DNA of 31,156 nucleotides, from positions 1-31,156 of the forward strand of contig NZ_DASZGI010000001.1 in the NCBI RefSeq assembly GCF_035938995.1, in the 5' to 3' direction. Both the position numbers and the translations under genes were made by a program. The first letter of the stretch is position 1; every line of letters starts with the position of its first letter. Of the stretch, positions 5,573-15,155 are shown one piece after another. The notes beneath the pieces are model-generated. The model was not told the DNA's origin. It did not search any database and was given only the letters and a program-made list of their open reading frames with translations. The stretch comes from DASZGI01 sp035938995. GTDB taxonomy: Bacteria; Actinomycetota; Actinomycetes; Streptomycetales; Catenulisporaceae.

Positions 5573-6772
5573 TCAGTCGCCGGGCGAGGCCAGGAAGAGC
5601 AGCGCGTCTCCGGACACGGTCGCAGCGACGTCACGCGCCGAGAGATAGCAGGACTGGCCGCGCCCGATCGTGAGCGACCGCCCGTCCGCGGACACTTCGG
5701 CCTCGCCGTCGACGCACAGCAGGATGCGCGGCAGGCCCGGCGCGGGCACGTCGAGCGACGCGCCGTCAGGAGTCAGGCGCCGCAGGCGGAATTCGGGGAC
5801 CGGGGTGTCGAACTCCTCCACGCCCGGCCCGGTGCGGCGCGCAGTGAGGGTAGGCACCGGCACGGCCGGGTCCAGCACCCGCATGAGCTCCGGGATGTCG
5901 ATGTGCTTCGGCGTGAGCCCGGCGCGGATCACATTGTCCGAGTTCGCCATCAGCTCGACGCCGGTGCCGCGGATGTAGGCGTGCACTCCCCCAGCCGCCA
6001 TGAACAAAGCCTGGCCCGGCTCGACCACCGCGTGATTCATCAGCAGCGAGCACACCACGCCGACGTCGCCCGGATGATCGGCGGCGATCCGGCCCACCGC
6101 CTCGTATGCGGCCTTGTGCTCGCCGCCGCGCCCGGCCGCTTTCGCCGCCCCCTCGAGTACTCGCTGCACGAGCTCGTCGCGGAGGCGTCCCTCGGGCCAG
6201 CCGAGCACGACCGCCAGCGTCCTGCCGACGGTGGCCGGTTCGGGGTCCGACCGCAGCGCGCGCACGAGGTCATTCAGCTCTTTGACGCCGAGGCCGTCGA
6301 GCACGTCCGCTGCCTGAGGCGCGGGTCGAAGGCCGGCCAGCACTTCGAACGGGGTCAGTGCGCACAGAACCTCGGGCTTGGGCCAGTCGTCCACATAGAC
6401 GCGCTCGCGCGCGTTACGCGGCACGCCCCGCGCCTCCTCGGCCGCGAATCCGGCCTGCGCCTGCTCGCGGTCCGGGTGCAGCTGGATCGACAGCGCCTTC
6501 TGCGCCGCCAGCACCTTAAGCAGGAACGGCAGCCGACCACCGAAGCGACCGGCGACCTCGGCGCCCAGTTCTCCTACCGGATCGTCCGCGATCACTGCGT
6601 CGAGCGGCATCCCACCCTCGCCGCGGACAACATTCGACGGCGCGGACGGGTGCGCACCCATCCACAGCTCGGCCTGAGGCGCGCCATCCGGGTTCCCGAC
6701 GCCCAACAGCTCCGGGATCGCGGTCGCCGACCCCCAGGCGTAGGTCTGCACGGTGTTGCGCAACAGGTCCAC
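5573..6772 (-). CDS. manA: Mannose-6-phosphate isomerase, class I
   Basis: ManA interconverts mannose-6-phosphate and fructose-6-phosphate, feeding GDP-mannose (glycan and glycolipid) synthesis or mannose catabolism. The 399-residue product is of normal length for the type I zinc cupin family. Zinc-site residues are visible as Q97 and H99 (IQLHPD), E134 (PKPE) and H264 (GGVHAY), with the active-site block NSDNVIRAGLTPKH (277-290, R283). The start is GTG at 6772 with AGGGAG at the proper distance. It lies 50 bases downstream of ctaB and converges on ctaA with only 25 bases between stops, so it is probably read through from ctaB. A sugar isomerase between the two heme A pathway genes has no obvious functional link to them. 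Confidence 0.93.
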   Translation of the reverse strand: MDLLRNTVQTYAWGSATAIPELLGVGNPDGAPQAELWMGAHPSAPSNVVRGEGGMPLDAVIADDPVGELGAEVAGRFGGRLPFLLKVLAAQKALSIQLHPDREQAQAGFAAEEARGVPRNARERVYVDDWPKPEVLCALTPFEVLAGLRPAPQAADVLDGLGVKELNDLVRALRSDPEPATVGRTLAVVLGWPEGRLRDELVQRVLEGAAKAAGRGGEHKAAYEAVGRIAADHPGDVGVVCSLLMNHAVVEPGQALFMAAGGVHAYIRGTGVELMANSDNVIRAGLTPKHIDIPELMRVLDPAVPVPTLTARRTGPGVEEFDTPVPEFRLRRLTPDGASLDVPAPGLPRILLCVDGEAEVSADGRSLTIGRGQSCYLSARDVAATVSGDALLFLASPGD

Positions 6773-6822
6773 GGGGCCGACTCCCTGGCAGACTTTTTCG
6801 AGCTATCGAACGAGGTGACCGC

Positions 6823-7830
6823 TTAGTGCACGAGCGGATCGATCGCCGCGCACACGAACAGTAGCGCCAGGTAAGTGTTCGAGAGGTGGAACAGCCGCAT
6901 CGGCTTGAGCGCGACACCGGTCACACCGCGGCGTGCCGACCAGTGCAGCCGGTGCGCCTCGACCAGGAACACCGCGCCGAGCAGGGCTGCGCCCGCGGCG
7001 TAGACCGGGCCGGTGTGCGCGACGGGCCACAGCGCCAGCGAGCACAGGACCGTCGCCCAGGTGTAGAGCGTCATCTGCCAGGTCACGTGCCGCTCGGTCG
7101 CGACGACCGGAAGCATGGGCACCTGCGCGGCCGCATAGTCGTCCCGGTACCGCATCGCCAGCGCCCACGTGTGCGGCGGAGTCCACAGGAACACCACCGC
7201 GAACAGCACCAGCGGCGGCCACGCGACCCGGTCGGTCACCGACGTCCAGCCGATCAGCGTGGGGAAACAGCCCGCGATGCCGCCCCAGACGATGTTCTGG
7301 GAGGTGCGGCGCTTGAGGATCATCGAATAGACGACTACATAGAACACGTTCGCGGCCAGCGCCAGCAGCGAGGAAAGCCAGTTGACCGCGAACCCCAGCC
7401 ACAGCGTCGAGAGCACCCCGAGCGCCAGGCCGAACACGACCGTCTGACGGGCCGTCACCGAATGCTTCGGCAGCGGGCGGCGGCGGGTACGGCGCATCTT
7501 GGCGTCGATGTCCCGGTCCACCCAGCAGTTGAGCGCGTTCGCGCTGCCCGCCGAAAGGTATCCGCCGACGGTTACCGCCACGACCAGCCAGAGCGAGGGC
7601 ACGCCGCGCTGCGCGAGGAACATGACCGGGATCGTGGTGACGATCAACAGCTCGATGATGCGCGGCTTGGTCAGGGCCACGTACGCGCGCAGGGAATCCG
7701 CCAGGGAGATTCGTGCCCGCACTGCCCCGCTTGACAGCGCCTCGCCGGAGGCTGCCGCATCTCTCGCCGGGACGGCGGGTGCCGCCGGCGGCGGAGCGGT
7801 CATCACCGGACGGGACTCGACTGCGGTCAC
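6823..7830 (-). CDS. ctaB: Protoheme IX farnesyltransferase (heme O synthase) CtaB
   Basis: This UbiA-family membrane prenyltransferase attaches farnesyl to heme B to make heme O, the substrate of CtaA. The 335-residue product contains both Asp-rich motifs: NCWVDRDIDAKMRRTRRRPLP, and YRDDYAAAQVPMLP with the family's DY..A.VPMLP signature. Eight or nine membrane segments follow an N-terminal tail of about 45 residues rich in Ala and Pro. The GTG at 7830 is preferred because GAGGT sits seven bases upstream; the ATG at 7803 has no Shine-Dalgarno. It is divergent from tkt, an arrangement common in actinobacteria, with a 408-base gap between them. Confidence 0.93.
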   Translation of the reverse strand: MTAVESRPVMTAPPPAAPAVPARDAAASGEALSSGAVRARISLADSLRAYVALTKPRIIELLIVTTIPVMFLAQRGVPSLWLVVAVTVGGYLSAGSANALNCWVDRDIDAKMRRTRRRPLPKHSVTARQTVVFGLALGVLSTLWLGFAVNWLSSLLALAANVFYVVVYSMILKRRTSQNIVWGGIAGCFPTLIGWTSVTDRVAWPPLVLFAVVFLWTPPHTWALAMRYRDDYAAAQVPMLPVVATERHVTWQMTLYTWATVLCSLALWPVAHTGPVYAAGAALLGAVFLVEAHRLHWSARRGVTGVALKPMRLFHLSNTYLALLFVCAAIDPLVH

Positions 7831-8238
7831 GGGCAGACCTCGATGCTCGGCACGGCGGGACGAACGCCGCAATACATACAGGCCCCGTCCCGATGGGATT
7901 CGACTGAAGACTCTAGACCCCCGCTCCGCGGCGCCCGCGCCCGGGGCTGGGCGAACCGCCGCAAGGGCTTTCGCAACCCCGTCCGGCAAACAATTGCCCT
8001 CAAGGTCCGACGTCGCTACCCGGAAGGTCACGCCTACCCGTCCGGACTACCAGGCCGGGCCGCGCACGTCTTCAGGGGTGGGTTCAGGAGTAGGGTTGGC
8101 CGTGAGATAACAGAATCGTACGCTTCGCCGCGCGGGGCACTCCCACCTGCTCGATTCCGAAGGGCGAATGGTCGGGCCAGGCAGCGTCGCCGTCCGCCCC
8201 GATGCGATGGCGCTTCACCACCATGAAAGGACGCGCGC
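7831..8238. other. Intergenic region between divergent ctaB and tkt
   Basis: No coding sequence with recognisable homology is seen. The region must hold the divergent promoters of ctaB and tkt, but no near-consensus -35/-10 pair could be assigned. The one structured element noticed is the inverted repeat at 7985-7998. The tkt start is preceded by GAAAGGA at a normal distance. Confidence 0.6.
7985..7998. promoter_or_regulatory. Inverted repeat GGCAA-N4-TTGCC between ctaB and tkt
   Basis: Perfect 5-bp arms surround ACAA, about 155 bases upstream of ctaB and 240 upstream of tkt. The spacing suits a dimeric regulator. No known regulator is recognised. Confidence 0.3.
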
Positions 8239-10353
8239 GTGAGCACGCCCTCCGCATTCGAGTGGACCGAACTGGACAAGCGCACCGTCGACACCATCCG
8301 CGTCCTGGCGATGGACGCGGTGCAGAAGGTCGGCAACGGGCACCCCGGCACCGCGATGTCGCTCGCCCCGGCTGCGTTTCTCCTCTTCCAGAAGCATCTG
8401 CGTCACGACCCGGCCGACCCGAAGTGGGTCGGCCGGGACCGTTTCGTGCTCTCCCCCGGCCACAGCAGCCTGACGCTGTACATCGAGCTGTACCTGTCCG
8501 GCTACGGCCTGACCCTCGACGACCTCAAGTCCTTCCGCACCTGGGGTTCGCTGACGCCGGGTCACCCGGAGCACGGACACACCGTCGGGGTGGAGACCAC
8601 CACCGGTCCGCTCGGCCAGGGCCTGTCCAACGCGGTCGGCATGGCGATGGCGGCGCGGTATGAGCGCGGCCTGTTCGACCCCGACGCGGCGCCCGGCACC
8701 TCGCCCTTCGACCACCACATCTACGCCTTCGCGTCCGACGGCGACCTGGAGGAGGGCGTCACGAGCGAGGCGTCCTCGATCGCCGGCACCCAGAAGCTCG
8801 GCAACCTCGTCGTCATCTACGACGACAACCACATCTCCATCGAGGGCGACACCAAGGTCGCGTTCACCGAAGACGTTCTCAAGCGGTACGAGGCATACGG
8901 CTGGCACACCCAGGCGGTCGAGTTCATCACGCCGAACGGCTACGTCGAGGACGTCGAGGCGCTGCACCGGGCGATCCTGGCCGCCGAGGCCGAGACCGAC
9001 CGCCCCTCGATCATCCGGCTGCGCACCATCATCGCCTGGCCCGCGCCCGACGCCCAGAACACCGGCAAGGCGCACGGCTCCGCGCTCGGCGAGGCCGAGG
9101 TCGCGGCGACCAAGGTCGTCCTCGGCTTCGACCCGGAGAAGCACTTCGACATCGCCGACGAGGTCTTGGAGCACGCCCGCCGGGTCGGCGCCCGGGGCAA
9201 AGCCGCGCACACCGAGTGGGAGACGACCTTCGAGGCCTGGCGCGCCGCCAACCCGCAGCGGGCCGCCGAGTTCGACCGGATCTCCCGGCGCGAGCTGCCG
9301 GCCGGCTGGGACGAGAAGCTCCCGGCCTTCCCGGCCGGCAAGGACCTGTCCACCCGCAAGGCCTCCGAGGCCGCGATCCAGGCGATCGCCGAGCAGCTGC
9401 CGGAGTTCTGGGGCGGCTCCGCGGACCTGGCCGAGTCGAACAACACCACCATCAAGGGCGGCCTGTCGTTCCTCCCGTCCTACCACGAGGAGACCCCCGA
9501 ATTCGGCGGCTCCTCGCCGTACGGGCGGATCCTGCACTTCGGCATCCGCGAGCACGCGATGGGCTCGATCCTCAACGGCATCACCCTGCACGGCAACACC
9601 CGCCCGTTCGGCGGCACCTTCCTGATCTTCTCCGACTACATGCGCCCGGCCGTGCGCCTTGCGTCGCTGATGCACCTGCCGGTGACTTACGTCTGGACCC
9701 ACGACTCGGTGGGCCTCGGCGAAGACGGCCCGACCCACCAGCCGGTCGAGCACTACGCCGCGCTGCGGGCGATCCCCGGCCTGTCCTTCGTGCGCCCGGC
9801 CGACGCCAACGAGGCGGTCGCGGCCTGGAAGGCGGCGCTGGAGCAGGACGGCCCGGTCGGCCTCGCGCTGACCCGGCAGAACATCCCGGTGTTCGACCAC
9901 GAGGCGCTCGGCGCGGCGCTGTCGGCGCAGCAGGGCGTCAAGCGCGGCGGCTACGTGCTGGCGGAGGCGAGCGACGGGGCGCCGAAGGTGATCCTCATCG
10001 GCACCGGCTCCGAGGCGCAGCTGGCCGTCGCGGCCCGGGAGAAGCTCGAGGAATCGGGTATCCCGACCCGGGTGGTGTCGATGCCGTGTGTCGAGTGGTT
10101 CGACGCCCAAGACGACGAGTACAAGGAATCCGTGCTGCCGAAGGCGGTCAAGGCCCGCGTCTCCGTCGAGGCCGGCGTCGCACAGCCCTGGTACCGCTTC
10201 GTCGGCGACGCCGGGCGGACCGTCTCGCTCGAGCACTACGGCGCCTCCGCCGACTACAAGACGATCTTCCGCGAGTTCGGCATCACCGCCGAGGCCGTCG
10301 AGGCGGCCGCCCGGGAATCGCTCACCGCGGTTCAGGCCACCGCGTCTCATTAA
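8239..10353 (+). CDS. tkt: Transketolase
   Basis: Transketolase transfers two-carbon units between sugar phosphates in the non-oxidative pentose-phosphate pathway, using thiamine diphosphate. The 704-residue product is full length. The TPP-binding motif runs from SDGDLEEG (D167-D169) to N197 in YDDNHIS, and the catalytic glutamate is E438 in GIREHAMGS. The N-terminal block GNGHPGTAMSLAPAAF and the C-terminal domain (ILIGTGSEAQLAV) are also present. GTG start preceded by GAAAGGA. It is the first gene of tkt-tal-zwf-opcA-pgl, 28 bases before tal, so it probably carries the operon promoter in the gap upstream. Confidence 0.97.
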   Translation: MSTPSAFEWTELDKRTVDTIRVLAMDAVQKVGNGHPGTAMSLAPAAFLLFQKHLRHDPADPKWVGRDRFVLSPGHSSLTLYIELYLSGYGLTLDDLKSFRTWGSLTPGHPEHGHTVGVETTTGPLGQGLSNAVGMAMAARYERGLFDPDAAPGTSPFDHHIYAFASDGDLEEGVTSEASSIAGTQKLGNLVVIYDDNHISIEGDTKVAFTEDVLKRYEAYGWHTQAVEFITPNGYVEDVEALHRAILAAEAETDRPSIIRLRTIIAWPAPDAQNTGKAHGSALGEAEVAATKVVLGFDPEKHFDIADEVLEHARRVGARGKAAHTEWETTFEAWRAANPQRAAEFDRISRRELPAGWDEKLPAFPAGKDLSTRKASEAAIQAIAEQLPEFWGGSADLAESNNTTIKGGLSFLPSYHEETPEFGGSSPYGRILHFGIREHAMGSILNGITLHGNTRPFGGTFLIFSDYMRPAVRLASLMHLPVTYVWTHDSVGLGEDGPTHQPVEHYAALRAIPGLSFVRPADANEAVAAWKAALEQDGPVGLALTRQNIPVFDHEALGAALSAQQGVKRGGYVLAEASDGAPKVILIGTGSEAQLAVAAREKLEESGIPTRVVSMPCVEWFDAQDDEYKESVLPKAVKARVSVEAGVAQPWYRFVGDAGRTVSLEHYGASADYKTIFREFGITAEAVEAAARESLTAVQATASH

Positions 10354-10381
10354 CTTCGCCACACAGGGGAGATGACAATCC

Positions 10382-11494
10382 ATGAGTGAACGACTGAAGA
10401 AGCTCTCAGACGCCGGTGTGGCGATCTGGCTGGACGACCTGAGCCGGGAGCGGATCACCTCCGGCAACCTCGCCAGCCTGATGACCGACAAGCAGGTCGT
10501 CGGCATCACGACCAACCCGACGATCTTCCAGAAGGCGGTCTCGGGCTCGGCGATCTACAACGAGCAGCTGCGCGACCTGGCCGCGCGCAAGGTCACCGTC
10601 GACGAGGCGGTGCGGATGATCACCACCCGCGACGTGCGCGCCGCGGCCGACATCCTGCGCCCGGCCTACGACGCGTCGCAGGGCCAGGACGGCCGGGTGT
10701 CGATCGAGGTGGACCCGCGCCTGGCGCACGACACCACGGCGACGATCGCCGAGGCCAAGCAGTTGTGGTGGCTGGTGGACCGGGAGAACATCTTCATCAA
10801 GATCCCGGCGACCGTCGAGGGACTGCCCGCGATCTCCGCGACCCTCGCCGCGGGCGTGAGTGTGAACGTGACGCTGATCTTCTCGCTGCGGCGGTACCAG
10901 GCCGTGATGGACGCGTTCCTCGACGGCATGGAGAAGGCCTACGCCAACGGCCACGACCTGTCGAAGATGGCGTCGGTCGCGTCCTTCTTCGTCTCCCGCG
11001 TGGACACCGAGGTGGACCAGCGGCTGAAGAAGCTCGGCACCCCCGAGGCCGCCGCGCTGCTGGGCAAGGCCGCCGTGGCCAACGCCCGCCTCGCCTACGA
11101 GGCCTACGAGCAGGTCTTCGGCTCGGAGCGGTGGAAGACACTCGCCGCGAAGGGCGCCAAGCCGCAGCGGCCGCTGTGGGCCTCGACCGGCGTGAAGGAC
11201 CCGGCGTACAAGGACACGATGTATGTCGACGACCTCGTGGTCCGCGGTGTCGTGAACACCATGCCCGAGGCGACGATCAACGCGGAGGCCGACCACGGCG
11301 AGCCGAACGGCGACTCGGTGCACGGCACGTACGAGGCGTCCCACAAGGTCATCGCGGACCTCGAGGCGCTCGGGATCTCGTACGACGACGTGGTCCAGGT
11401 GCTCGAGGACGAGGGCGTGGAGAAGTTCGACGCGTCCTGGAAGGAACTGAACGACGCGGTGCAGTCGGAGCTGGCCAAGGAGAGCGCGGCGTGA
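10382..11494 (+). CDS. tal: Transaldolase
   Basis: Transaldolase moves a dihydroxyacetone unit from sedoheptulose-7-phosphate to glyceraldehyde-3-phosphate. The 370-residue product has the conserved ITTNPTIFQKA motif (about 40-50) and the Schiff-base lysine K140 in FIKIPATVEG, with the extended form typical of actinobacterial transaldolases. GGGGAG lies upstream of the ATG. The stop overlaps the zwf start as GTGA, indicating coupled translation with glucose-6-phosphate dehydrogenase. Confidence 0.96.
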   Translation: MSERLKKLSDAGVAIWLDDLSRERITSGNLASLMTDKQVVGITTNPTIFQKAVSGSAIYNEQLRDLAARKVTVDEAVRMITTRDVRAAADILRPAYDASQGQDGRVSIEVDPRLAHDTTATIAEAKQLWWLVDRENIFIKIPATVEGLPAISATLAAGVSVNVTLIFSLRRYQAVMDAFLDGMEKAYANGHDLSKMASVASFFVSRVDTEVDQRLKKLGTPEAAALLGKAAVANARLAYEAYEQVFGSERWKTLAAKGAKPQRPLWASTGVKDPAYKDTMYVDDLVVRGVVNTMPEATINAEADHGEPNGDSVHGTYEASHKVIADLEALGISYDDVVQVLEDEGVEKFDASWKELNDAVQSELAKESAA

Positions 11495-13113
11495 GCCCCA
11501 ACCCACCCGGCGTCGCGGCGGCGTCCGCGAAGGACGGTTTCAACCCGTCGATAGCGCACCGGCAGATGGACCAGCAGGAGCACGCGGGCACCGACTGGTC
11601 CAACCCGCTGCGCGACGCCCAGGACCGGCGGCTGCCCCGGATCGCCGGCCCGTGCGGCCTGGTGATCTTCGGGGTGACCGGGGACCTGTCCCGCAAGAAG
11701 CTGATGCCGGCCATCTACGACCTGGCCAACCGCGGCCTGCTGCCCCCGGGCTTCGCCCTGGTCGGCTTCGCCCGCCGGGACTGGGAGCACCAGGACTTCG
11801 CCCAGGTGGTCTACGAGGCGGTCAAGGAGCACGCGCGCACCCCGTTCCGCGACGAGGTGTGGAAGCAGCTGGCCGAGGGCTTCCGCTTCGTGCCCGGCGA
11901 GTTCGGCGACAAGGCCGCGTTCAACCAGCTCAAGGACACCATCGACGAGCTGGACCGGCTGCGCGGCACCAACGGCAACCACGCCTTCTACCTGTCGGTG
12001 CCGCCGAAGTTCTTCCCCGGGGTGGTGCGCCAGCTCAAGGAGTCGGGCCTGGCCGACGGCGGCCCGGGCACCTGGCGCCGGGTGATCATCGAGAAGCCCT
12101 TCGGGCACGACCTGGCCAGCGCCAAGGAGCTCAACCGGGTCGTCAACGAGGTCTTCCCGCCCAGGTCGGTCTTCCGGATCGACCACTACCTGGGCAAGGA
12201 GACGGTGCAGAACATCCTGGCGCTGCGCTTCGCCAACGAGATGTTCGAGCCGATCTGGAACCGCAACTACGTCGACCACGTGCAGATCACCATGGCCGAG
12301 GACATCGGCATCGGCGGCCGCGCGGGCTACTACGACGGCATCGGCGCGGCCCGCGACGTGATCCAGAACCACCTGCTCCAGCTGATGGCGCTGACCGCGA
12401 TGGAGGAGCCCACCTCCTTCGACGCGGACTCGATCTTCACCGAGAAGGTCAAGGTGCTCTCCGCGGTGCAGCTGCCCGAGGACCTCGGCGCGCACACGGT
12501 GCGCGGCCAGTACGCCCGCGGCTGGCAGGGCGGCGAGAAGGTGACCGGCTTCCTCGATGAGGACGGGATCGCCCAGGACTCGATCACCGACACCTACGCC
12601 GCGATCAAGCTGGAGATCGACACCCGCCGCTGGGCCGGGGTGCCGTTCTACCTGCGCACCGGCAAGCGGCTCGGGCGGCGCGTGACGGAGATCGCCGTGG
12701 TCTTCCAGCGCGCCCCGCACCTGCCGTTCACCGCCACGATGACCGAGGAGCTCGGCCAGAACGCCCTGGTCATGCGGATCCAGCCGGACGAGGGCATCAC
12801 GGTCAGGTTCGGCTCCAAGGTCCCGGGCACCTCGATGGAGGTGCGCGACGTGACGATGGACTTCCAGTACGGCGAGGCCTTCACCGAATCCTCGCCCGAG
12901 GCCTACGAGCGGCTGATCCTGGACGTCCTGCTCGGCGACGCGCCGCTGTTCCCGCGGCTGGAGGAGGTCGAGCTGGGCTGGGAGGTCCTCGACCCGATCG
13001 AGGACTACTGGGCCGCGCACGACCGGCCCTCCCAGTACCAGGCCGGCACCTGGGGTCCCAAGGAGGCCGACGAGATGCTGGCCCGCGACGGACGCACCTG
13101 GAGAAGGCCGTGA
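11491..13113 (+). CDS. zwf: Glucose-6-phosphate 1-dehydrogenase
   Basis: Zwf oxidises glucose-6-phosphate to 6-phosphogluconolactone with reduction of NADP+, the entry step of the oxidative pentose-phosphate pathway. The product is 540 residues from the GTG at 11491. The nucleotide-binding motif GVTGDL is at 61-66 and the substrate motif RIDHYLGKE ends at E237. The start is chosen for its AAGGAGA sequence and GTGA overlap with tal; the ATG at 11566 has no Shine-Dalgarno. This gives an N-terminal extension of roughly 30-50 residues over typical Zwf, as in several actinomycete homologues. OpcA, encoded next, is its known allosteric partner in actinobacteria. Confidence 0.96.
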   Translation: MSPNPPGVAAASAKDGFNPSIAHRQMDQQEHAGTDWSNPLRDAQDRRLPRIAGPCGLVIFGVTGDLSRKKLMPAIYDLANRGLLPPGFALVGFARRDWEHQDFAQVVYEAVKEHARTPFRDEVWKQLAEGFRFVPGEFGDKAAFNQLKDTIDELDRLRGTNGNHAFYLSVPPKFFPGVVRQLKESGLADGGPGTWRRVIIEKPFGHDLASAKELNRVVNEVFPPRSVFRIDHYLGKETVQNILALRFANEMFEPIWNRNYVDHVQITMAEDIGIGGRAGYYDGIGAARDVIQNHLLQLMALTAMEEPTSFDADSIFTEKVKVLSAVQLPEDLGAHTVRGQYARGWQGGEKVTGFLDEDGIAQDSITDTYAAIKLEIDTRRWAGVPFYLRTGKRLGRRVTEIAVVFQRAPHLPFTATMTEELGQNALVMRIQPDEGITVRFGSKVPGTSMEVRDVTMDFQYGEAFTESSPEAYERLILDVLLGDAPLFPRLEEVELGWEVLDPIEDYWAAHDRPSQYQAGTWGPKEADEMLARDGRTWRRP

Positions 13114-13168
13114 CGCGCGCCCGCAGCCTGAACCCGACCCACACCGCGAGCGCCGGGGAGCGTCAGCC

Positions 13169-14227
13169 GTGATCCTGGACCTTACCGACACGACCGCGAG
13201 CAAGATCGCCTCGACGCTCGTCCAGGCGCGCCGCAGAGCCGGCTCGCCGACCACGGGCGCGGTGCTCACCCTCATCATCGCCACCGAGGAGCGGCACCAC
13301 TACGACGCGATGAAGGCGGCCAGCCAGGCCGCGCGGGAGCACCCCTCCCGCATCATCGTGGTCGTGGGGCGGCCGGAGGTGGCCCGCACCCGCCTGGACG
13401 CCGAAGTGCGGGTCGGCGACGAGACCGGCCCCGGCGAAGTCATCGTGCTGCGCCTGTACGGCGAGCTGTCAGCGCACGCCGACTCCGTCGTGCTGCCCCT
13501 GCTGCTCCCGGACGTCCCCGTGGTCACCTGGTGGCCGGACGACGGCCCGGACGTGCCGAAGGACGACCCGCTCGGGGCGTTCGCGCAGCGGCGCATCACC
13601 GACGCAGCCGAGTTCCACAAGCCGATGCAGAAGATGAGGGCGCGCGCCGCCGGCTACACCCCCGGCGACACCGACCTGGCGTGGACCCGGCTGACCCCCT
13701 GGCGCTCGATGCTGGCCGCCGCGCTGGACCAGTTCCCGCGCAAGGTGACCGGCGCGTCCGTCTCGGGCGAGGAGGGCAACCCGTCGGCGAAGGTGCTGGC
13801 GGTGTGGCTGCGCCAGCGGCTCGGCGTGCCGGTGACCCGGACCGCCGACGAGGGCCCGGGCATCACCGGGGTGACGCTGCAGACCGAGGACGGCCCGATC
13901 TCGCTGACCCGCCCGGACGGCGAGCTGGCCACCCTCTCGGTCCCCGGCCAGCCGGACCGCCCGGTCGCGCTCAAGCGCCGGGAGACCGCCGAGCTGATCG
14001 CCGAGGAGCTGCGCCGGCTCGACCCGGACGACGTCTACGCCCGGCTGCTGGAGAACATCGACATCCCGTTCACCGAGCCGTTGAAGGTGGCCGGGCCGAC
14101 GGTCGAGCGCGCGGCGAAGGAGGCCGCGCAGCTCAGCGGGGCCGAGTCCGCCGCCGGCGCGGCCGCGTCCACCTCGTCCGACGGGCCGGGCAAGGGTGAC
14201 AAGGGCTCGAAGGAGGATTCCGTTTGA
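13169..14227 (+). CDS. opcA: OpcA, glucose-6-phosphate dehydrogenase assembly protein
   Basis: OpcA binds glucose-6-phosphate dehydrogenase and promotes its oligomerisation or activity in cyanobacteria and actinobacteria. The 352-residue product has the family's core blocks (ATEERHHYDAMKAA, LPLLLPDVPVVTWWPDD, RITDAAEFHKP, LAWTRLTPWRSMLAAALDQ) and ends in a low-complexity Ala/Ser/Gly/Lys-rich tail of about 35 residues that looks disordered. GTG start with GGGGAG upstream. It follows zwf by 55 bases. Its stop overlaps the pgl TTG start as TTGA. Confidence 0.94.
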   Translation: MILDLTDTTASKIASTLVQARRRAGSPTTGAVLTLIIATEERHHYDAMKAASQAAREHPSRIIVVVGRPEVARTRLDAEVRVGDETGPGEVIVLRLYGELSAHADSVVLPLLLPDVPVVTWWPDDGPDVPKDDPLGAFAQRRITDAAEFHKPMQKMRARAAGYTPGDTDLAWTRLTPWRSMLAAALDQFPRKVTGASVSGEEGNPSAKVLAVWLRQRLGVPVTRTADEGPGITGVTLQTEDGPISLTRPDGELATLSVPGQPDRPVALKRRETAELIAEELRRLDPDDVYARLLENIDIPFTEPLKVAGPTVERAAKEAAQLSGAESAAGAAASTSSDGPGKGDKGSKEDSV

Positions 14228-15012
14228 CTGTCCGAGGCGCCACCCCCGAGCTCATCGTCCACCGGGACGCGCCGCTTCTCGCCGCGGCGGTGGCTGCGCG
14301 GCTGGTGACGAAGCTGGTCGACGTGCTCGCCGCGAAGGACGAGGCCCACCTCGTGCTGACCGGCGGCACCGTCGGCATCGGCTCGCTGGCCGCGGTCGCG
14401 GAGCTGCCGGCCCGGGTCGCGGTGGACTGGCGGCGGGTACACCTGTGGTGGGGCGACGAGCGGTTCCTGCCCGCCGGAGACAAGGAGCGCAACGACACCC
14501 AGGCCCGTGACGCGCTGCTGGACCAGCTCGATCTCGACCCGGACCGAGTGCACGCGATGCCCGCCACGGACGGCCCGGACGGCGCGAACGCGGAGGCGGC
14601 CGCCGAGCGGTACGCCGCCGAGCTGGCCCGCCACGCGCCGCACGGCGCCGACGTGCCGGAGTTCGACCTGTCGCTGTTCGGCATGGGCCCGGACGGCCAC
14701 ATCGCCTCCCTCTTCCCCGAACACCCCGGGGTCTACGAGGAGGGGCCGTCGGTCATCGCCGTGCACAACTCCCCCAAGCCGCCGCCGAACCGCCTGTCGC
14801 TGACCTTCCGCGCCATCGAAGGCTCGCGCGAGGTGTGGGTGGTGGCGGCGGGGGCGGAGAAGGCCGCGGCGGCACACATGGCGCTGTCCGGCGCGGGCCG
14901 GGTGCAGGTCCCGGCGGCCGGAGCGCTCGGCCGAGTCAGAACCCTGTGGCTGCTTGACCGCGCGTGCGCGTCGGAGCTGCCGCCGGGCCTGAACCGCATC
15001 GCCTCACCCTGA
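14224..15012 (+). CDS. pgl: 6-phosphogluconolactonase
   Basis: Pgl (DevB/SOL family) hydrolyses 6-phosphogluconolactone to 6-phosphogluconate, following Zwf. The 262-residue product has the motifs LVLTGGTVG, LWWGDERFLP and the active-site block FGMGPDGHIASLFP. The start is TTG at 14224, supported by a strong AAGGAGG seven bases upstream and by the TTGA overlap with opcA. It is the last gene of the pentose-phosphate operon and is followed by a strong terminator at 15045-15083. Confidence 0.95.
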   Translation: MTVRGATPELIVHRDAPLLAAAVAARLVTKLVDVLAAKDEAHLVLTGGTVGIGSLAAVAELPARVAVDWRRVHLWWGDERFLPAGDKERNDTQARDALLDQLDLDPDRVHAMPATDGPDGANAEAAAERYAAELARHAPHGADVPEFDLSLFGMGPDGHIASLFPEHPGVYEEGPSVIAVHNSPKPPPNRLSLTFRAIEGSREVWVVAAGAEKAAAAHMALSGAGRVQVPAAGALGRVRTLWLLDRACASELPPGLNRIASP

Positions 15013-15044
15013 CCACACCGCCTGACCACCGCGATCCACAGCGA

Positions 15045-15083
15045 CGAAGGGCGCCGACCACCTCGTGGTCGGCGCCTTCGTTT
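15045..15083 (+). terminator. Strong hairpin terminator after pgl
   Basis: The right arm GTGGTCGGCGCCTTCG pairs with CGAAGGGCGCCGACCAC around the loop CTC, giving about sixteen pairs with one bulged G, followed by TTT. It lies 33 bases after the pgl stop and insulates the toxin-antitoxin module from the pentose-phosphate operon. Confidence 0.85.
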
Positions 15084-15155
15084 CTCCCACCTCTCACAAC
15101 TCTTCACCACTCCATCCCCCTGTCCCCTGCTCTGGACCACCCCGCCCAATTCACG

